DNA from: Karstenula rhodostoma CBS 690.94
Taxonomy: Eukaryota > Ascomycota > Dothideomycetes > Pleosporales > Didymosphaeriaceae
Direction: 5' to 3'
Assembly: GCA_010093485.1 (NCBI GenBank)
Contig: MU001492.1
Location: 924,557 to 988,556 of the forward strand
DNA: 64,000 nucleotides
Shown: piece by piece, positions 24,559 to 35,094 of the stretch
Layout: each line of letters starts with the position of its first letter
Numbering within the stretch: position 1 is the first letter of the stretch
The notes under the pieces: generated by a model
Seen by the model: the letters and a program-made list of their open reading frames with translations, nothing else
Databases searched by the model: none
What the model was told of the DNA's origin: nothing
Translations under genes and position numbers: made by a program

Positions 24559-26013
24559 TCAGAGCTTTGCGGTTTCTTGTGTTTGCTTGAGTGCCAGCCA
24601 CATAGCCGAAGCAGCTAATAGTCCCATGAAGGCAACTGCGATGAGCACAGCTGCAAAGGGAGTCAAAGGCGGGCGGGTCTTCTTACCCATGGCTACTATC
24701 TCCGTCTCTAGAACCTCGGCCATTTTCTCTTTAGAGAAGAGTGTTTCGACCCGCTCCATGCCTCGCTTGCCCATGTCCCTGAGCTTCTGCTCGCCTTGAC
24801 CATCCGCAAGTGCGGTATGCATGACTTCTGTCCAGTCGTCTACCTTTGTGACGTCGCGCAGCCAGCCCGTCTCTCCGTCCACGACCGTCTCAGTTGGACC
24901 GCCCTCGTTGGCAGCGAGCACGGGGGTGCCTGCCAGCATGGCCTCGAGTGGGACGATGCCGAAGTGTTCGTGCAAGGGGGTGTACACCAGCAATCGAGAT
25001 GTTGCCAACAAGGTCGTCTTGAAGGCGGTCGGTACAGAGTGCAGGAAGAGTACAGCGATGTCGTCGGGGACACGCTGGGCAGCGATAACGGTTTTGGCGG
25101 TCGCATGGCTGAGCTTCAGCGAGTCAGCCAGCTCACAGAGTTCCGTGTAGGTGGCTACGTTGTCGGTCACGCGTGGGTCGTAGCCGCCTGCAATGACCAG
25201 GCGGGCGCTCTCACGCTCCTGCGGGGCCAAGCGCGCGAATGCTTTGATTGCGAGGGCGACATCCTTCTTTTTCTCAAAGCGGTTGATGCTCAGCAGCATC
25301 TTCTTGCCGGCCCACAGCGGGACGATGTCGTCGACATTGGTGCGCCTCGTGTCGACGCAGGGATAGACGACGCCGGGGTTCCTGTAGTCGAGGCTCGGGA
25401 AGGCAGCGGCGAAGACGCCGCGGGTGAAGTTGCTGTTGACGACGATGGTGTCGCTGCAGCCGGTGCTCCAGCTCTCCAGCCAGTCGAACGGACGGCGGTA
25501 CAGCGTCTTGAGGAGGCCGCCCTTCTGGGCCAGCAGCTTGTCGGGGAAGTGGCAGTAGAAGACGACACGCACGGCAGGCTGCAGCAGGCGCAGGAGGGGG
25601 ATGCCGGCGCTGAGCTGGTCGACGAAGAAGGCCGTGGGGGTGAGCAGCTGCAGCTCGTTGGAGAAGACGGCGACGTGCAAGATCAGGTGCAGCTGGCGCA
25701 GGATGGCGCAGAGGACGGCGAAGCGGCCGCAGACGGTGGGCGGCACGAGCGAGTTCCCGCGCACTCGGACGTCGAGGGTCCCTTTGCGCGTACATCAGGA
25801 CCCGGCTGGCGCGCGGCATGAGCCTGGGAGCAGCGCTGGGGGGGGGAGAGACTCACCGTCGCGCGCTTCGTCGAAGCAGTGGGCGGGGTCGCAGTGCGAC
25901 GTGTAGACGGTGACTGTGTGCCCGCGCTCCTGCAGTCCCACGGCTGCGTCCACGACGAGCCGCTCGGCGCCGCCGATGCCCAGGTCGGGGTGGAAGAAGA
26001 CGATGTGCTGCAT
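24559..26013 (-). CDS. ALG2: ALG2, alpha-1,3/1,6-mannosyltransferase of the dolichol pathway
   Basis: ALG2 adds the second and third mannose to Man1GlcNAc2-PP-dolichol on the cytosolic face of the ER, in N-glycan precursor synthesis. Exon 1 is 26,013-25,857 and exon 2 is 25,781-24,559. The 75-nt intron has GTGAGT and AAG ends and joins ...FDEARDG to TLDVRVRGNSL. The product has 459 aa. The N-terminus carries HPDLGIGGAERLVVDAA (GT-B, GT4 family). The GT4 E-x7-E donor-site motif is in EHFGIVPLEAMLAGTPVLA, followed by NEGGPTETV. A hydrophobic segment lies at the C-terminus (PFAAVLIAVAFMGLLAASAM). The start at 26,013 fits the usual MxHIVFFHPDLG opening. Two out-of-frame upstream ATGs (26,047 and 26,065) would have to be skipped or lie outside the mRNA. 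It diverges from VPS15. Confidence 0.95.
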
Positions 26014-26401
26014 CGCCGTCTGGCTGGCAATTTTGTCGAGCAAGCATGCGTGTTGCGCGCTTCATCTGAAGGGCAGCCCGTGTTGGCCGCCGCGAGACGC
26101 GTCCTAGCCCGTTCCAGGCATGGCTGCCGGCGGCCCTTGCCCTTGCCGGAGCCGCCCTTGCCTACTCGCAGCAGCAGGCAGGCACGACTTGGCCTGCACA
26201 TGACCGCTCTGGGGCAGATGGAACAGCACAACAGCACAACATCACAACGCCACCACTGCTCGCTGCACCCACGCCCTCGTCTGCATCTCCGTGACGCTCG
26301 ACCTTGCATGGCGACACACGGCCCAACACGCGTCTGACACGCGCGCTTGAGGCCTCGACCTCGCTGCCCCAGACTCGGCCGTCCCTGCCCCCACGACCAC
26401 C
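26014..26401. promoter_or_regulatory. Shared divergent promoter region of ALG2 and VPS15
   Basis: Only 388 bp separate the two start codons, so both promoters and 5' UTRs must lie here. The stretch is GC-rich and has no clear TATA box. VPS15 starts in a good fungal context, CACCATGGG. Confidence 0.7.
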
Positions 26402-29400
26402 ATGGGCCAAGGCTTCTCCCTCACCACGCTTTCGGCCGGCTCGGCCAACATCGACGTGCCAGAGCTGGCCGATCTCCGCTATGAAAAGTCGCTCGGAGCC
26501 GCCCGCTTCATGAAGTCGGTCCGAGCCAGGCACAAGGATGGCTTGGTCGTTGCCCGCGTCGTCATGAAGCCGTATGCCCAGTTCAATCTCGACCGCTATG
26601 TCAGACGTCTTGTGGAAGAGCGGAACGTGCTCGCCCAAGTCCCCAACGCTTTGGGCTACCACAGGATCCTCGAGACAGCCGTCGGTGGCTACCTTGTGCG
26701 TCAGTATGTCCACAGCTCCCTGTACGACCGCCTGAGCACTCGTCCGTTTCTGGAAGAGATCGAGAAGAAGTGGTTGTCGTTCCAGCTACTATGTGCTGTC
26801 CGCGACTGCCACGCGCGGGCCATCTACCACGGCGACATCAAGACCGAGAACATCCTCGTCACCTCGTGGAATTGGTTGTATCTTACAGATTTCTCGGCTT
26901 CTTACAAGCCGCCGTACCTGCCCGAAGACAACCCCGCCGACTTCTCCTTCTATTTTGACATGTCGGGGCGCCGTACCTGCTACCTTGCCCCTGAGCGATT
27001 CCTCGGCCCAGGAGCTCAGCCCGAAGGCGAAGGCACCGTTACGTGGGCTATGGACGTCTTTTCTGTTGGTTGTGTGATTGCTGAGCTGTTCTTGGAGTCT
27101 CCCATCTTTAACCTTAGCCAACTCTACAAGTACCGCACGGGCGAATACGACCCCGTGCACATACACTTGAGCAAGATCAAGGACAAGCATGTACGCGAGC
27201 TCATCACGCATATGATACAGATGGATCCCAACTCGCGAATGTCTGCCGAAGACTATTTGGAACACTGGCAAGGCAAAGTCTTCCCACGCTACTTTTACGG
27301 CTTTCTCCAGCAGTACATGCATTCCATCACAGATCCTTCTTCAGGTCGCAAGCCCGTAACAACCGCCAACGAGCACCTTGGCGAGCCTGACGATCGGATA
27401 GAGCAGGTCTACAGCGACTTTGATAAGATATCCCATCTCCTTTCGAGCAACCAAGGCAACGCCCCCGAAAAGCCCCAGCACTCGCCACCCAAGCCGAACG
27501 CAAGACTTTTCCCCCTTTGTATCGATATACCAAACTATCAACATCACGCATCTCCTACACCCAGCCTTGCTGTCGATGATGGGAACCTCATATTCCTTAC
27601 TATCGTTGTATCATCCCTGCGAGGGACTGCCAGAGCATCGGCTCGATTGCGGGGCCTTGAGCTGCTCTTAGCTTTCGCTGAGAGGCTTACAGACGAGGCC
27701 AAATTAGACCGCGTCGTGCCCTATGTAGCACTGCTACTGACCGACAAATTTGTGCAAGTAAAGATAGCGGCTCTACGCACAATGACCCAGATCCTAGACA
27801 TGGTACATGTCGTGTCGCCGGTGAATGCATACGTTTTTCCCGAGTACGTCTTACCTCGTCTGGAGCGTTATCTCCCGGATTCCTCTACGACGTTAGATCC
27901 TTTGGTTCGGATGCACTACGCTTGGTGTATTGGAACCCTGGCGACCACGGCGGCGCGTTACCTCGACGTTATCCAAGCGCTGCGTGCTGAAGGCGCTCTG
28001 CCAGCAGCGGCTCCAGAAGCTGAAGAGGAACTCACATCTTCCGTCCACCGTAATCAATTCGATCTGGACCGCCAAAACCTACTGGAAGCATTCGAGAAGC
28101 ATACAAAGTCTCTCCTCATAGATTCCAACTCATCTGTGCGTCGAGCCATGCTGCGATCTGTAGGTGAGCTTTGCGTCTTCTTCGGAAGTCCCAGGGCCAA
28201 CGATGTTGTGTTAAGCCATTTGAACACCTACCTGAACGATCCCGATTGGATGCTTAAGTGCGCATTCTTCGAAGCCATAGTGGGCGTTGCCGTATTTGTT
28301 GGCAGTGCGAGTTTAGAAGGTTATATCCTCCCACTGATGGTGCAAGCCCTAACCGACCCGGAAGAATTTGTGGTAGAAAGGGTCATCCGAGCTCTCTCGG
28401 CGATAGCCGAACAAGGCCTGTTTCAACGCTCCAAGGCGTGGGAGTTGGTTGATATTGTAGCTCGCCTAACGATGCACCCAAACATTTGGATCCGAGAAGC
28501 AGCTGCGCAGTTTATTGCAGCTGTGGCCAAATGTCTTTCGGTTGCCGACAAGCACAGCATCCTGATCAACCTGATTAGACCATATCTTAAGATTATACCG
28601 TCAGATTTCACTGAACTGCGCCTGCTCGATTCGCTCAAGAGGCCGTTGCCAAGGCTCATCATGGATATGGCATCAAATTGGGTAACGCAAGCGCATAAAG
28701 GGTTGTTTTGGGCACCAGCAAAGCAGCAACAGACATTTTCTTTCGGCTCATCGGAAGATACTCTGCCGACAATATCTGGAAGAGAGCTGGATCCGAAAGT
28801 ATTGCAGCGGATGCAGAAGACAGACGAGGACGAGCAGTGGATACGGAAGCTGAGAAACGCGGGCCTGACTCTCGACGATGACTTCAAGCTGGTTGCACTT
28901 CGTGAGTTTATATGGAGGGTAACGCGCCGACGACGTTCAAACGACTTGACGACAAACTCTGCCAAGTTTAACAGCATGGTTTCGTTGAAGGACTTGAACA
29001 TCCGGCCGCGCACAGTATTATTTGAAAACGCACGGCAAACCGTGGATGAAGCGCGCCGTATGTCTGTACAAGATGATGGGTATCAACCCAAAACCATCAG
29101 GGATGCTTTACTGGACGCTTCTACAACCGAGACTGAGGCGCAAGCTGCTCGTAACGTTGCAAGGGGCGGTAGCCAGACCGATGGATCAGTTCGAGGACAG
29201 CGACCACGTCGAATTCCAATACCGGCGCAACCAAAGTTAGCTTCGTCTCCGAGCGATGTGCGGTCAGGATTAGATTCGCCGGCCTCTGATATTACAGACC
29301 CTAGAAGGAATTCGTTACAGGTGCCTCGGCGCGGCTCGCCTAATGTTCTATCACCAGTAGGGTCCCTGGGAGCTGGGGATCATATTCATCCGCTACGACA

Positions 29401-31111
29401 CAAAGGTAGTGCTCTGGCACTCCTCAACAAAGGGGACAAAGCACAGGCCGAGATCGGTACTACGTCGACCAACGCATCTGGGAGAGTTGACGGTGCCACT
29501 GCCCGAGAGGTTTCGCGCACTCGTCACCGACCTTCGTCTTTAGCAGGCGATCATAGGCACGGAAGCCCTTCACGAAGCCGTCTCCGCGATGCACACAACT
29601 ATACCGGCAACGATCCGGCGGTGCTTAAATTGCTTGACTCCATGCTTCTCGAGCGATTCCCTATGGGAGCGATGGAATTTGGACCCAAAATTGAGATATC
29701 GAATGAACCCCCCTTCATCCGTTACAAGGACGGGCACCTGTCACCAAACGGGCTCCCTTGGAGACCGGAGGGCCGGTTGCTAGGGGTTTTGGGTGAGCAC
29801 ACAGCGACTGTGCGACGCATACTAGTGGCTTCGGACCAGACATTCTTCATCACCGGCTCTGATGACGGCACTGTCAGGGTTTGGGATCCATCTCGCTTTG
29901 AGCGGCATCTCTCGTTGGGCGCACGACAGACATACAGCCTTGGTGAAGGGGTCAATGTGACCAGCCTTTGCTTCGTTGAGCAAACCTACTGTTTCGTGGC
30001 TACGGGAAGCGACGGCAGCGTGCACGTCGTGAAGGTGAAATTCCATGAAGATAAAGAAGAGGATAACAAAGGTGACATTGTCGTCACAAGGAAGTTTTCG
30101 CGACCTAGGATGTTGCGTGAGTACCAGCTACCCGAAGGCGACTATGTGACGTGGACGGATCATTACAACGATGAAACCAAATCAGTCCTCTTAATGGCGA
30201 CCAGAACGTCAAAGGTTGTTGCGCTGGACCTCAAGACCATGACAGAGTTGTACACCCTTAGGAATCGCGTTCAACACGGTTACCCCACATGTTTTTGCGT
30301 CGACAAGAAGGCACACTGGCTGTTACTTGGCACTGCGCACGGTGTACTAGAATTGTGGGATCTCCGCTTCAAACTCCAGCTAAAGTCGTGGGTGTTCCAA
30401 GCGGCGACCGCTATTCATCGTCTCTACTTGCGTCGCACCGGAAAGTCACGTGTGTATATTACCGGCGGTACTGGGCAGGGCGAAGTCACCGTGTGGGACA
30501 TTGAAAAGACCATCTGTAAAGAGGTATACCGAACTGGTACAGCAAAGGACACCGGATCAAAGACCACTACTCTGATAGATCTCGATTTCGAAACAACAGG
30601 CGGCATGCTCGATCGTTTCTCCACCTTGGAACCGACAAGCAGTACCGCCCCAGATAAAGGTGTGAGAGCCGTTGTCGTAGCAAGTCAAGCCACCACCCAG
30701 AAACCGGGGAGCCGAGCTCATACATTTCTCTTGACCGCAGGTCCGGATTGGAAAGTCCGCTATTGGGATACCGCTCGTCAAGACGCATCCATGGTAGTCA
30801 GCGGTATGGAACCGGACGAGACCAAGCCGCAGTATGCTGCTAGTCAGCCTTCCTCATCTCCAGAGACGCTGGTTGTGACCGAGCGGCTGCCTCAACCTCA
30901 GAGTCAAAGCCAAATTTCAGCGAGTCGAGATAATCGGAGCGGAAATAAGAAGACAGCTACGAAGAGCAATCGCTCTGGGCTGATCACTGTACAGCAACAA
31001 CATTTGCTGAGAGGGCATCTGGATACAGTCATGGATGTTGCGCTCATAGAGCAGCCGTACGGGATGGTGATTAGTGCAGACCGGTCGGGCAGGATCTATG
31101 TTTTCGCGTAG
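26402..31111 (+). CDS. VPS15: VPS15, myristoylated protein kinase subunit of the Vps34 PI3-kinase complexes
   Basis: VPS15 anchors and activates the class III PI 3-kinase Vps34 in vacuolar sorting and autophagy. The gene is intronless and encodes 1,569 aa. MGQGFSL gives the Gly2 N-myristoylation site. The kinase domain is about residues 25-300: HGDIKTENIL is at 143-152 with catalytic Asp145, and DFS replaces DFG at 163-165. The family is known for atypical activation elements. The activation region TCYLAPERF is conserved. HEAT-type helical repeats follow at about 395-760. Next is a Ser/Pro/Arg-rich, probably disordered linker (about 890-1,075). A WD40 propeller runs from about 1,123 to the end (for example FFITGSDDGTVRVWD). 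Length and domain order match fungal VPS15. It is the longest ORF in the window and is undamaged. Confidence 0.97.
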   Translation: MGQGFSLTTLSAGSANIDVPELADLRYEKSLGAARFMKSVRARHKDGLVVARVVMKPYAQFNLDRYVRRLVEERNVLAQVPNALGYHRILETAVGGYLVRQYVHSSLYDRLSTRPFLEEIEKKWLSFQLLCAVRDCHARAIYHGDIKTENILVTSWNWLYLTDFSASYKPPYLPEDNPADFSFYFDMSGRRTCYLAPERFLGPGAQPEGEGTVTWAMDVFSVGCVIAELFLESPIFNLSQLYKYRTGEYDPVHIHLSKIKDKHVRELITHMIQMDPNSRMSAEDYLEHWQGKVFPRYFYGFLQQYMHSITDPSSGRKPVTTANEHLGEPDDRIEQVYSDFDKISHLLSSNQGNAPEKPQHSPPKPNARLFPLCIDIPNYQHHASPTPSLAVDDGNLIFLTIVVSSLRGTARASARLRGLELLLAFAERLTDEAKLDRVVPYVALLLTDKFVQVKIAALRTMTQILDMVHVVSPVNAYVFPEYVLPRLERYLPDSSTTLDPLVRMHYAWCIGTLATTAARYLDVIQALRAEGALPAAAPEAEEELTSSVHRNQFDLDRQNLLEAFEKHTKSLLIDSNSSVRRAMLRSVGELCVFFGSPRANDVVLSHLNTYLNDPDWMLKCAFFEAIVGVAVFVGSASLEGYILPLMVQALTDPEEFVVERVIRALSAIAEQGLFQRSKAWELVDIVARLTMHPNIWIREAAAQFIAAVAKCLSVADKHSILINLIRPYLKIIPSDFTELRLLDSLKRPLPRLIMDMASNWVTQAHKGLFWAPAKQQQTFSFGSSEDTLPTISGRELDPKVLQRMQKTDEDEQWIRKLRNAGLTLDDDFKLVALREFIWRVTRRRRSNDLTTNSAKFNSMVSLKDLNIRPRTVLFENARQTVDEARRMSVQDDGYQPKTIRDALLDASTTETEAQAARNVARGGSQTDGSVRGQRPRRIPIPAQPKLASSPSDVRSGLDSPASDITDPRRNSLQVPRRGSPNVLSPVGSLGAGDHIHPLRHKGSALALLNKGDKAQAEIGTTSTNASGRVDGATAREVSRTRHRPSSLAGDHRHGSPSRSRLRDAHNYTGNDPAVLKLLDSMLLERFPMGAMEFGPKIEISNEPPFIRYKDGHLSPNGLPWRPEGRLLGVLGEHTATVRRILVASDQTFFITGSDDGTVRVWDPSRFERHLSLGARQTYSLGEGVNVTSLCFVEQTYCFVATGSDGSVHVVKVKFHEDKEEDNKGDIVVTRKFSRPRMLREYQLPEGDYVTWTDHYNDETKSVLLMATRTSKVVALDLKTMTELYTLRNRVQHGYPTCFCVDKKAHWLLLGTAHGVLELWDLRFKLQLKSWVFQAATAIHRLYLRRTGKSRVYITGGTGQGEVTVWDIEKTICKEVYRTGTAKDTGSKTTTLIDLDFETTGGMLDRFSTLEPTSSTAPDKGVRAVVVASQATTQKPGSRAHTFLLTAGPDWKVRYWDTARQDASMVVSGMEPDETKPQYAASQPSSSPETLVVTERLPQPQSQSQISASRDNRSGNKKTATKSNRSGLITVQQQHLLRGHLDTVMDVALIEQPYGMVISADRSGRIYVFA

Positions 31112-31614
31112 TACCGATTGGCGAGACGAGGGGGGCTTTACTAGCTAGCATACAGTACGTTGTGAGTAGGCAATATTCGATGGTTACACTGTAGCCCTTG
31201 TGTTTGCCAAGAAGGCTGCAGCTTCGAATGTGGCTTTTCGAGACTGTGTTTAGTGTTGGGTATTACTCATCTGCTTGACCGGTCGTGATGCGCTCGTATC
31301 ATCTGTCATCGCTACGCACGAACGATGCAGTCTCAAAAACAAGTGCGGGCATCCGGTGAACGCTGTAAGCCTGCAAGCTTGCAAGCCTATCATTTCATCC
31401 CGCCTTATGTGTGCGGACGCCTCACGTCTGCCGTACCAAACCACACTTACATTGCTTTACAGCCCTGTTCTCAGCTTCCTAGCCTAGTCGGCTGCCTGGA
31501 GCCTCTACTCGCCCGCTCTCCACTTCATTCAAATTTCCCCTTCGCTCGAAGGTTCTGGCGAGATTTTGGCCTTTTGCTTTCGGCAGGTCCTTAGCATATA
31601 CAGCGCCTATCGCT
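31112..31614. other. Intergenic region, VPS15 3' flank
   Basis: This 503-bp stretch has normal composition. It holds the 3' UTR of VPS15 and, in its pyrimidine-rich second half, the likely promoter of the next gene. I see no further feature. Confidence 0.6.
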
Positions 31615-32368
31615 ATGCCTTTCTGTACAGTCTGCAGTGTGCCTTTCAACGGCCGCGGTAGCCACTGCGCCCACCATAAGACCTATTATGGCGCTTCTGA
31701 TTCCAACGCCATTAATTATCGCACCCGCACTCTCTTGCACGACTCACATCGTCCGCGCAAGCCTCTGCAGATCGGCTTCCGCGGTAGCCACGATGCGCTC
31801 GTACCGTATCGCCCGTACGCATCTTCCAACTCACTGGCCCTTGCTGGCTTTGATCCCGAACCGAGCCACGACTATGAGGGTTTCAGTTATAAACACGACG
31901 GCGATCCAGTGCTATCGAGTCTGAAGCCTCTGGGATACGCGTTCGAACAACTCAGTTCGATGCACGCTGTGACACAACTCACATACTCAGTAGACGCGCA
32001 CGGCACAAGGAGCGTTACCGCGACTGCGAACCCCGAGCGCGAACAATGCACCAACTGCGGAGCCTTTTTTGCAGACTTTCATCGATTGAAGGGCCACTAT
32101 GCGGACTATCCGGTGCAGTGCGACGTACATGGCGTGTGCTTGCGATGTGAGTTGAGCAGCGAATCCCGTGTGGCATAAATCTTTTATGGGAGCCAGGCTA
32201 ACTTTCAATACAGTGGATGATGTACTTGTGCACGCGGACGAAGAGAGACATGAAAGGTGCTTTGTCAGAGGCTGTAGGAGCGTGTACAGGCTTGAGGGGG
32301 GGTGGAAGGGATCGGTCGTTGAGGGACACGTCCGCGGAATACACAGGCGAGAGGGTATATACTGTTAA
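31615..32368 (+). CDS. Small Cys/His-rich zinc-finger-like protein, two exons
   Basis: Exons 31,615-32,146 and 32,214-32,368 give 228 aa. The 67-nt intron has a GTGAGT donor, a GCTAAC branch site and an ACAG acceptor. Splicing restores a frame that otherwise stops within the intron. Cysteine and histidine pairs suggest zinc ligands: CTVCSVPFNGRGSHCAHH at the N-terminus, then CTNCGAFFADFHRLKGH at about residues 143-159, then a C-terminal CFVRGC...H..GIH group in exon 2. The last group resembles a C2H2 finger with a long loop. I do not recognise a named family. Zinc or nucleic-acid binding is an inference from ligand spacing. No signal peptide or membrane segment is seen. Confidence 0.7.
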
Positions 32369-32820
32369 CGGACACAGTCCTCTAATGGGGACCGGTTCTG
32401 AGAGTTTCTCTTGGACCCTAGAATGTTGCTCCACGTTGGGAAACCAGCCGTTCTTCACATAACTTGTGTGCGGGTGTTGGATGGATGTTGGATAAACGGC
32501 GACTACGATCTTGGTTAGGAATGCAAGAAGAGGCAGAGGGTGCGGTTTGAATTTATGGGCCGAATTAGGTGGCTTATTGATATTATTGTTGATATGCGTG
32601 GACGTACATGCCCTATGTAGAGCGCCCCGAGAATTGGGCGGCAGCCATGTCCAAAGCTATGGGCATAACATAGATACAACTCGCAGCCGAAAAAGTAGAG
32701 GGATCTATACAAGAAAGCATGCAAGTATCAGGAGAAGGCTCAACGACTTGCCTAATGACACCTCCGTCTGCAGCAACTTCGCAGCGAAGGGTTTTATAGA
32801 GTAGCAGCCTGAGCACATGC
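32369..32820. other. Intergenic region between convergent genes
   Basis: This 452-bp stretch lies between the zinc-finger-like gene and the chitin-binding fragment, which converge. I see no gene in it; both 3' UTRs would lie here. Confidence 0.55.
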
Positions 32821-33400
32821 CTAATCCGAAAAGAGTTGGTTCATGCCGCTGGTTGCGAGAAAGTCTCCTTGCAACAGCGAATACGTTAGGTACGCGCAAT
32901 TCTTCAGGGCAATGAACAGGTAGCCCATGCATGTTGGCTCGGCCAAGCATAGCGCTACACATGGGGAAGCATCTGTGGGATCGATCAAGTTGAACGACGA
33001 GGCGTAATAGGCTTCCTTGTCGGCAAAGCCCTCCACACCACATGTGTTGCTGGGTGCTGGGGCAGAGGAGGCGCTTAGCAAAGCTGAGGATACAGCATCA
33101 GTGTCGCATTTCCCAAATCCCTGTTGACATCCTGTCCCACAAAAGCCACTTGTGCTTCCACTGCGTACAAATTTAGCGATGGTGTTTGTTAATGGGAAGA
33201 GGAAGAAGTTACTAATAGGAGTATTGGGGGCAGCAATCGCTATACTGGGATCCTAAGCAAGTTATCCCGCTGTAGCTTAGCCTACATTGCGCGTTGTTGG
33301 AAACCTTATGTGTAGGGATCGGAGCGATCGAGGACGTTCCCGTCAATATCGGGGTCGAAGGCGAGACTAGAGCACGTAACCGACTTAACGTAGATAAGAC
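32821..33400 (-). pseudogene. 3' part of a CBM18 (hevein-type) chitin-binding protein gene, truncated at the AT-rich border
   Basis: Two exons read on the minus strand: about 33,400-33,213 and 33,160-32,821. They are joined by a 52-nt intron with GTAACT and CGCAG ends. The spliced text carries a hevein-type module: QCRLSYSGITC, YSDCCPQ, then FCGTGCQQGFGKC. A second Cys-rich part follows (NTCGVEGFADKE to the end), similar in look to an Apple/PAN-type fold. Seven of the eight hevein cysteines are present. The fifth is Tyr (TAT where TGT is expected), a G-to-A change of the RIP type. An in-frame TAG lies at 33,401-33,403, where composition turns AT-rich. No start codon or signal peptide remains, so the 5' part is missing or hidden in an upstream exon. 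Intact relatives are secreted and bind chitin. Confidence 0.7.
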
Positions 33401-33940
33401 CTAAGTAAAGGACAATAAAAGTATAGATAATATACTATAGTTATAAGCCTAGTACTTATAATATAGAATAATTCTTCCTATATACTTTACTACTTAAATA
33501 CACCCTCTTAAATACTCTAATTACACTAAAAGCCTTTACTTAATAAAGCTATAAGTAATCTAACTATTCTAGTTTACTTAAACTTAGCTTATTAATTATA
33601 TTAGTATTAGTAAAGTAATTATCTAATAAGGGTCTAAAAACTATTAGAGATATATAGAAATATATATTAGTTTAAGGATATTCTAAAATAAATTACTATT
33701 TATAGACCTTATATAAAAAAATAATAGAAAACTATAAAATTATAAAAAAGAATAAACTAATACTTATATAATAATAATAAATTTATTTTAGAATATAAAT
33801 TCTAGTATATTATATCTATTTTATACCTAGATACCTCTAGTAATATATTAATATATTACTAGTAAATTTTAATTAATTAACCTCTTTAATTTCTATATAA
33901 ATTATTTAATTTTTTTAGATTTCTTTTAATAAATTAGGGC

Positions 33941-34352
33941 TATATTATAGAGATTTACTATAAGGTAGGGTAACTTAATAAAGTATAGGGAATAAAAAGG
34001 TATATTATACTTTACTAATATATATTAGAATTCTTGTATAAGTAATATAGCTTTAACTTTAGAGATAGATAAAAAATATAGTATTAGATTTCGTTTATTA
34101 ATAACTCTCTATTATTAGAATTCTTAAGTATTAGTAGATATATACTAAGTCTATTTTATATTAGCCTTATACTAGTTCTATTTTAGCTAGCTTAGTACTA
34201 TACCCTTTTTAGTTAGCCTATATATAAATACTAGATATATTTTAGTTACTTTTTTAGTCCCCCTTTATTTATATATTAGTAAAGTATAATATACCTTTTT
34301 ATCCCCCTACTTTATTAAGTTACCCTACCTTATAGTAAATCTCTATAATATA
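33941..34352. mobile_element. 412-bp non-autonomous TIR element (MITE-like)
   Basis: The ends are inverted copies over about 84 bp, starting TATATTATAGAGATTTACTA and continuing through TAAGGTAGGGTAACTTAATAA. The interior (about 34,060-34,250) matches the reverse complement of about 6,430-6,600. It is therefore an internally deleted relative of the element at 6,328. There is no coding capacity. I cannot read a clear target duplication. Confidence 0.8.
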
Positions 34353-34530
34353 GTATTAGATAGATAAATTACTACTAAATCCCTCTATTAGTATTTATAG
34401 CTATATACCCCTTACTATTATATAACTTCTTTAGCTAGATATAAAATAGCTCTAATTATAATATTATTCTCCCTTAAAAGGTATTTTTATTTTAAAAATA
34501 TTAAGTTTTATTAATAGTATACTCTATAGG

Positions 34531-34776
34531 TATAAGGCTAGAATATAGCTAAATAGAGTAAATACTCTTAGAATTAGATAAATAGAAGAAACTATATAAA
34601 TTAAGACTAAACTTAAGATATTAAAATAAAGAGGGTTCTAGGAAAGGATTTTTTATATACTAAGTATCTAAAATCTACTAACTAATCTATATATAGGCTA
34701 CTAGATAAGGCCTAAACTTAAAGGTAAGTAAATATTCTATAAGGGGATTTAATTTTAGGTTAAATTAACCCTTATA
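34531..34776 (-). repeat. 3' LTR (by element orientation) of gypsy copy B
   Basis: This 246-bp LTR begins TATAAGGCTAG and ends CCTTATA. The CCCCCCTCTAA next to it is the complement of the polypurine tract. Confidence 0.9.
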
Positions 34777-35094
34777 CTACCCCCCTCTAAGTATAATTTA
34801 GGGTCTTAATAGTCCCTAAGGACTATAAGAATACCTATATTTATAAAAAAAAAGAAAAGAATAAATTAGTTTAGAGAGAAAAAAAAAAAAAAAAAATAAA
34901 AAAAAATATCCTCTATACTTTTAAAAAATTTCCTATTAAACTTATATAGTTATAGACTAGATTAGAGTATCCTATTCTAGTATAATTATATAGAACTCTA
35001 TAATTTCCTATATAAAAATACCTTTATTTAGAATTTTTCTAAGTAGTTAGTTATATACTATTATATATATATTATATAGAATTCCCTAATCCTA

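Noticed and set aside
25274..25819. Long ORFs antisense or out of frame within ALG2 and the divergent promoter
   Set aside because: They are GC-rich shadow frames (Arg/Ala/Pro-rich) of the ALG2 exon and lack any domain.
25795..26043. ALG2 start at 26,043
   Set aside because: The codon there is TTG. The first in-frame ATG is at 26,013 and matches the family N-terminus.
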